Source of the DNA: Primulina eburnea
Lineage: Eukaryota; Streptophyta; Magnoliopsida; Lamiales; Gesneriaceae
Assembly (NCBI RefSeq): GCF_022965805.1
Contig: NC_133106.1
Location: forward strand, 33,159,913-33,223,912
Length of the DNA stretch: 64,000 nt
Direction of reading: 5' to 3'
Shown: one piece after another, positions 58,298 through 64,000 of the stretch
Layout: the number at the start of each line of letters is the position of its first letter
Numbering within the stretch: position 1 is the stretch's first letter
Made by a program: the position numbers and the translations under genes
Notes under the pieces: model-generated
The model's input: the letters and a program-made list of their open reading frames with translations, nothing else
Databases searched by the model: none
Told to the model about the DNA's origin: nothing

Positions 58298-59631
58298 ATT
58301 ACTGGAATATCTTCCAACTTCGGCTCATCTCCTTCTTGCACTTTGTTCACCATTGCTAGGTAAACTTCTTCTCCCGATATTATGGCTTTCAAAGTCTAGG
58401 TAACAGAAAAATGTATTTTTATTCCTTGGCATCACCATGGTATCTGATTTTTTCTTGATTCGGGGTTCAGAGTTTGACATTCTTACTCTGACCATCTACT
58501 ATTGCACGGCTCTTAGATAACCAATTCATCCTTAGTGTGACGTCGAAATCTACCGAAGTGAGTTGAATTAAGTCGGCACTGAACATACACGAATTGATAC
58601 TAATTTTATCTTATCTTGAAATTATCCCGATTCCTATCTCAAAAATTAAAACCCATATAGAATATTGAAACTTAACTCAATATCGATCTATAACTTAAAT
58701 CCCGAAAATTATAACGTAGTCGTTACCTCAAATATTTATTCTTTTAACTAAATCTTACTTCATCAAGATAATGAGCCTATCACGCTCTAATACAAAGGAG
58801 TTCACTGGATGTCATTCTCTTTGAATCATTCTTAGTACCATAAAAGTCAAAACTTATTGTACTATACTTTCCTTGGTACCCATCAATATCTCATAACTTA
58901 CTTTTTTCATTTTTTTACGTAAGGTCGTAGCCTACTTGTTATCCCAAAATAATATAAATTCCTTAACCTGATGATATTTTCTCACGTCATATTCCAATGT
59001 CCTACATATTTAAAGTTAACGCTTAATATTCTTAATAACCCAAACATATTGCTCACACAATTAACTATCGACATAAAATCAACTTCTATAGTACAATACC
59101 CAAAACTTATGATATAATTCTTATATCAACTTTTCTCATATTAGTTTTCATAAGTAACTTATCATCCTCGAGTCAATTTTTTTTTCTCCTTAAATCAGAA
59201 GCTTAAGTCAACTTATCTTTGATAGATATATTCCCAAAATATATACAAATATTAATTGTCCTCATAATAAATTTCCATAAGAATTCTACAAGTAATCCCA
59301 AAAACGCGTTGAACGTGAATTTTCCAGAATTTTTCCAAAAATAGAAATTTTGGACATTGACCCATGGATAGAAAGAATACGTCGAGAGGATTCCAGAACA
59401 GTTGACGAAATTAAATTCTGAGTTTCCTACGAAAAGTTATGAGTTCTACGAAACTTTCCTAAAATAGCAAAAACATGATTTCAGATGTCTAAATGAAGGA
59501 TTTTCTCGTTTTCGGACCACGCCTCACATCAAAGTTGTGAATAATACTTGTTGGAAGTTCCGAAGGGGACTGCGTCAGCCTTTTGCCATAATCTGACAAA
59601 TTTTTCTTCCCAACTGGATTATGAACCTGGC
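58298..59631 (-). other. non-coding interior of the young element
   Basis: 1.3 kb between the primer site and RT where gag and protease should lie. AT-rich, no coding similarity seen. Confidence 0.6.
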
Positions 59632-59644
59632 GGCTCTGATACCA
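59632..59644 (-). promoter_or_regulatory. primer-binding site, tRNA-iMet
   Basis: Minus strand TGGTATCAGAGCC, six bases inside the 5' LTR. Confidence 0.94.
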
Positions 59645-59650
59645 CTTAAA

Positions 59651-61105
59651 TGTCACGCCCCGAGATCGAGGTTAGTTGACATCGGCGTTATTCAACAATC
59701 ACATAATTGCTAAACAACAAGCCTCGTAGTACAGTATAAACCAAAACCAGTTTATATATCATAAATGCCATAAAAATGGAATCTTCTTTACAATAGTACC
59801 TCTGAAAACGATAAAAATCTGCGGAAGCGTTTATAACTTGAATTAAAAACTCACGAGAACATATTCTTAATTAAAACTCTTCATGCGTCCACTATCAGTC
59901 CCAAAAACTGGTGTCCGATTCTTCTTTCTCTATTTCTTCTTCTGACTTATCTGGGGAGGATAGAGTAAGGGGTGAGTATTTTGGGAAATACTCAGCAAGC
60001 AGGGGCCGTTCGAGTACAATATAACAACATGCATAAAATTTTGAAATCACATGACTTGCATAACATCATTCATAACACATGCTTAACATTGACCAGCACT
60101 GAGATTCATCTACTTTCTATGGTTTACTGATATCAGTCCCTAATTTTTACTCCTCTAAGGGGGCGAGGCCGTATAGCGGTTATGTCCCCCACCGCGTAAG
60201 GGTACGTCATGGTTGGGATTCCCACCCATATACAGTCGAATCCTCACAGTGCTCAAAACCGTATGACAACCAACACAAGAACGGAGTAGAAGAAGAACGT
60301 ACTCGACCGTATTTTCAAAAAAACGAAATAAATATGCATAAACGAAAGTTTAATCTTTAAAACAAGCCCACTTACCTTAGACTGGAATAAAACGTGAAGA
60401 ACTCGGAAAACATAGTAGAATCATGCAACCAGCACTTTGAAAACGCAGCAGCACAATCGTCGAAAAATCAGCCGTCTTGAAAAATTCATTGCGCCTTATT
60501 GAACCGTTGGATTTTGCTGAAATTTGGATATGTTATTCGGAACATATCGAAGGATATATTGAACGGTGGAGATCGGATTCTGAGCAACCAAACGTGAGAA
60601 ACGAATTTCTAAACTAGACAGAATTTTGATGACTCGTGCAGAATTTTTGGGAGAAAAATTTCGAAAATTTCAGCAGCATGCGGAGAGCAAATTTTCGAAA
60701 TTTAGGGTGTAGGGAATGCTAGGCTTGATGTGGTATTTATAGGAGAGGAGAAATGAGCTAAACTTGGTATTCAAATCTTACCAAAAACCGATTGATTTTC
60801 CTTCCAAAATTGCGAGATAATTATTCCTTAATTATCGAGATGCTCCTTCCATACATATTGATATGCTTCCTTGTTGAGAAAATTTGCCTTGTTTGTAATA
60901 TTTCCTTCCAAATTTGATTGATATCCAGCCTTATTTCGAAATTAATACATGATTTGTACTGAAATTGAATTTCATGTATTTATTGGCTTGAAATTTCCAA
61001 TACCATGTATTATTTAATATTTTCGAATTTATTATAACTCGAAAATAAATTCTTATACATGTCTATATTTAATTAATTACATGCCCAAAATTTTGGGTTC
61101 TCACA
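59651..61105 (-). repeat. 5' LTR (1,455 bp)
   Basis: Promoter-side LTR of the minus-strand element, matching 54269-55723 with no difference seen by eye. TATA box CTATAAATA at 60733-60742. It abuts GCTAT at 61106. Confidence 0.96.
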
Positions 61106-62221
61106 GCTATGATCAGTGCACAGAAGGGGCGTAACCTCATTAACGTTTAAACTGCTCAAGATCTTTCTTTCCAGGCGAACAAGTAAAACTCTGTAGCTCG
61201 AGTGATGAAAGATCCGCCTGAATCTTTCAAACTGCACAATAACCAGAGTTATAAAGCGACTTCAGTTTTTTACAGAAGATATAATTAACATAACATATAT
61301 CTATTATTAATTTCAAGCAAGTACCATTCAGTACCGACTTTAGCACTAAGTAACTAAAAATACGAAAAGAACATGTGGGGTAAAATTGCCAAAGCCTAAA
61401 TACAGACTCACCTGTCCTAAATCAAAGAAGGGGCCGAAAAATGTTGATCTTCGAACGGATCAAATCCATTAAGCTGTCCGCATATAACATCACAGTGCCG
61501 ATAACAAAAATTACTTTAGGTATGTTCCAAAATAAACAACGAATCAGAGTTCACGAATTAGCCTATGCATTACTTCAATGCCATAATCTGCCCGAGGTTG
61601 CTCGTTGAACATCAAAGCATCGAGCTGGTATGTGACAGCTTCTTCGGCACTAGACTATAACATGGAAAATGAAACACAATTAGCTTCCTACAAGAAGAGG
61701 TAGTGAAACATATCTTGTCCAAGATTTCAGCTCAAATGTTACACTCAATCTTCGCTCAAATGGTCTTTTCCTACGAGGCTCGAGCCTGTAAATGAACATG
61801 GAAATGACTCTTAGTAATTGTAGGCCAGAAAGAAGCAAGGAGCAGATGAGCTGGAGTAACTAGACGATTGACTTCCTCCAAATGAGAAATTATTCTAAAA
61901 ATATGATTTGTCAGTAGAGATTGTTCTACCTATGAAACCCCGCTAATCAAAATCAAATCCGCAATTGAAAATTTTCAAAATTATCCCGGTTAACATATAA
62001 ACACACAATACAAGCATGCACAACTGAAAAAACGTCAATTTCACAATCAGATCAAGACTTCGTCTCCTATTATATTGTGAACGAAAAACAAGAAAGAAGA
62101 ATACCAGTCAGCAGAGAGAAACTCAGGGACATCGGCGGCGCATGCTAGAAAGCGTAGGCTTAAAGGTTTGGAAGAGTGTGAGGGTGCAGACCAGAGATGA
62201 ACCAACGCACACCGTTTCCAT

Positions 62222-62692
62222 CGTATTTTAATCTCGAATTTCAGTCATCGGCTGTTAGGAAATCCTCGGATGAGAGGAAAGGTGGGGACATGAAAACTAG
62301 TGGCCGTGTTTTTTTAGTATCAATTACACTTAAAGTCGCATGTTTAAACAACGATTTTGACTTGTGCTCCATGATTTGAGCTGCAGTTTCCTACAGGAGA
62401 AGTGTTGGAAGCTGAGTTTTTTAGACAAAGATTTGGTTTTGATGGTGTAGCCGTAAAACTAACTTTTTTTCTGAACTTCTTTTTTCTTGTCTAAATCTTT
62501 AAATTAAAAAATCTTTGTCTTGCAAGTGTAACAATTTCAAAAAAAAAATGTAAAATTTGATATAACAGTGGAGAATCGCCCTGCGTAAGATTCAAGCTGG
62601 TATTCAGGGAGTGGAATTTGTATGTTTTCTATCGTTAATGTTGCGATTGTTTTACGTTTAAGTCGTTCCCAAGATCAAAGTAAATCATATTC
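62222..62692. other. spacer between divergent gene remains
   Basis: Upstream region of the minus-strand seven-exon gene and of the plus-strand KCS pseudogene. No motif stands out. Confidence 0.45.
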
Positions 62693-64000
62693 TTGAAACT
62701 TCGAAAACAAGTTGTGGAAAATACGAGTGACTTGAACACAATCACACCCTGGATTCCACCATTTTCTTCAAGGAAGTTCCCTGATTCCAAACCATCTGTC
62801 AAATTGAAGTGTGTGAAGCTTGGATCCAGTTACCTCATAACCCATGGAATGATCCTGTTTTTGCGCCTTTGGTGGTTATATTGCCTCTGGAAATTTTCAT
62901 GTATGTTATGCTACCATCTCAAACACAATCTCATATCTGTCATCTTGTGCTCGACTTTCTATCCTCGTCCTGTGTAACATTTGAAATGCCGTGATGAACA
63001 GCCCTAGGCATGTTTTCATTGAGGTCGACCTTGACTGGTTAATTTACCTATGTGGTCCCTGATTTCCGAGGGAAAATTCTTGGGAGGTCTCACCTTGGTG
63101 AGTTGAGTTAAATTCCTGAGACTATGCTACGAATTCCACCAAATCCATGCATGACCTCAGAAGAAAAGAAATAAAAACTGTCGTGTGTGGTGCTTTTGAA
63201 ACGCTTCTTGAGAAGAAAGTCTCTTAAGCCCAAGGACATTGGGGTTTTGATAGTGGATTGTGTTATTTTCTATCCAGTGCCTTATTTATGTGTTGTGATC
63301 TTTAATCATTACAAGCTCAAGAGAAACATTGTAAGCTACAATATTGATGGAATGGTGTGTAGTGCTAATTTAATCGCCTTTGATCTTGATAAAGATCTTC
63401 AAGTCCGTCCAGAAGCTTGTGCTCCAGTAATCGGCATGAAGAGTATTACTCCATATGAGAAATCTGCACTTGATTATTTCATATGGGGATTGCTTGGGAT
63501 TCTGCTGGCAACAAAAATCAGAGTACTGGAGATCCAAGTATTCGGACAATAAGTGTTTCTCCTGTGTAACACAAATGGAGGATCCCAACGGGAAAATGTT
63601 GGAGTTGCACAGTTCACAGATTTGATGGCAGTGGATGATGATACCTTGAAAACAAACATAATGACTCTAGGTTCTTTTGTGCTCCACATACGGGAACAGT
63701 TGCTTTTCTTTGCAAACTTGGCGAGGAAAACCGATTTGAAGTTGAAGATGAAGCTGAAGTCATTATCCCTGAATTTGAAATGGCTTTCGAGCATATCTGC
63801 TTCCTTGCCAGCGGAAGGTGGTGCTGGATGAACTGGAGAAGAGCCTTCAGTTGTTGGAGTGTCACATGGAGCAGTCGAGGATGGCTGGGTACCGGTTTGG
63901 TAACATCTCTAGGAGCTCTCTGTGGCAAGAATTAGCTCATGCAGAAGCCGTAGGAAGGATCAGGGTTGGAGAACCATGGATTGATGAGACTCACCAGTTC
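62693..64000 (+). pseudogene. 3-ketoacyl-CoA synthase (KCS) pseudogene, runs off the window
   Basis: Pieces in all three frames follow KCS order: 'SVKLKCVKLGSSYLITHGM', 'HLKHNLISVILCSTFYPRPV' (membrane N-terminus), 'ETMLRIPPNPCM', 'VVCGAFETLLEKK', 'LKPKDIGVLIVDCVIFYPVP', 'YNIDGMVCSANLIAFDLDKD' (active-site Cys kept), 'DPNGKNVGVAQFTDLMAVDDD', 'SFVLHIREQLLFFANLA' and 'MEQSRMAGYRFGNISRSSLW'. KCS normally condenses malonyl-CoA with acyl-CoA in the ER to lengthen fatty acids. Frameshifts occur near 62850, 62900, 63180-63225, 63550 and 63740, and the segment 62980-63110 is unrecognisable. The family's His and Asn regions are lost. Confidence 0.88.

Larger units (their letters stand above)
54269..61105 (-). 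mobile_element. young LTR retrotransposon (6,837 bp), Ty3/gypsy, non-autonomous
   Basis: Identical-looking 1,455-bp LTRs lie at both ends. GCTAT is duplicated at 54264-54268 and 61106-61110. The tRNA-iMet primer site and a polypurine tract are present. The 3.9-kb internal region has only scattered RT, RNase H and integrase remains in broken frames and no recognisable gag, so it cannot move itself. It lies in intron 5 of the gene at 53881-62221, in the same orientation. Confidence 0.95.
53881..62221 (-). pseudogene. conserved plant gene of seven short exons, LTR element in intron 5; two frame lesions
   Basis: Exons (minus strand): 62105-62221, 61743-61785, 61574-61654, 61412-61473, 61136-61231, 54132-54209, 53881-53976. 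They read 'SSKPLSLRFLACAADVPEF' (transit-peptide-like), 'LEPRRKRPFERRLS', 'SAEEAVTYQLDALMFNEQP', 'LNGFDPFE' then 'FFGPFFDLGQ', 'FERFRRIFHHSSYRVLLVRL', 'NCYKQRVWILGARPEEEEV' and 'RMGGSWDGYWLIESVLHGG' to a stop. Exons 2, 3, 5, 6 and 7 keep frame with GT-AG sites. Exon 4 lacks one base (62 instead of 63), and exon 1 is out of frame with its best ATG at 62221. It is probably a plastid-targeted protein of ~220 residues; similarity to DUF4864 is my impression only. The intron 3 donor is not clear. It may be a pseudogene, or the two lesions may be sequencing errors. Confidence 0.78.

Overview
This window is nuclear DNA from a flowering plant. It is very AT-rich, its genes have introns with ordinary plant splice sites, and it is packed with plant-type transposable elements. 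The gene families (PP2C, BAHD acyltransferase, 3-ketoacyl-CoA synthase) fit a dicot. A dispersed repeat with GAGACGGTCTCAC ends, present three times, recalls what I know of asterid/Lamiales genomes, but I cannot name a species. No CRISPR array, operon or prokaryotic feature is present.

Layout. (1) 1-4941: minus-strand Ty1/copia element, decayed, with one LTR inside the window. (2) 5284-12016: a tandem duplication carrying two paralogues of a small three-helix membrane protein. The left copy is truncated; the right one is intact. A solo LTR (7579-9074) lies between them, and a TIR element (9917-11135) sits in the right copy only. (3) 12017-15067: intergenic, with a hairpin-rich Harbinger-type MITE. 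(4) 15068-19770: plus-strand copia element with a 1,086-codon open gag-pol, broken by a 748-bp CACTA element just upstream of YVDD. (5) 21800-22399: third membrane-protein paralogue. (6) 22840-24142: LINE 3' end split by a hAT MITE. (7) 25001-38099: a Tat/Retand-like Ty3/gypsy element with truncated pol, satellite-like arrays, two nested solo LTRs and a multi-exon antisense gene. (8) 38162-45400: two small unknown genes, an old LTR, a tRNA-derived SINE and microsatellites. (9) 45667-49838: complete four-exon PP2C gene. (10) 51586-53102: two-exon BAHD acyltransferase. (11) 53881-62221: a seven-exon conserved plant gene, rebuilt here from short exons, with a 6.8-kb LTR retrotransposon in its fifth intron. 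(12) 62693-64000: decayed 3-ketoacyl-CoA synthase.

How the parts relate. The host genes do not form an evident pathway. BAHD and KCS families can both act in surface-lipid metabolism, but the KCS copy is broken. Most of the window can be read as a stack of insertions, many with exact target-site duplications: CATGA, TAA, AAC, CTGGGCAG, TGACC, ATTTT, GCTAT, and a 19-bp SINE duplication. The most notable points are the young insertion with no difference seen between its 1,455-bp LTRs although its pol is ruined, the gene it sits in (itself with frame lesions), the three stacked hairpins in the MITE, and the GC-rich hairpin arrays upstream of the TATA box in a solo LTR. I did not find a clearly new molecular system.
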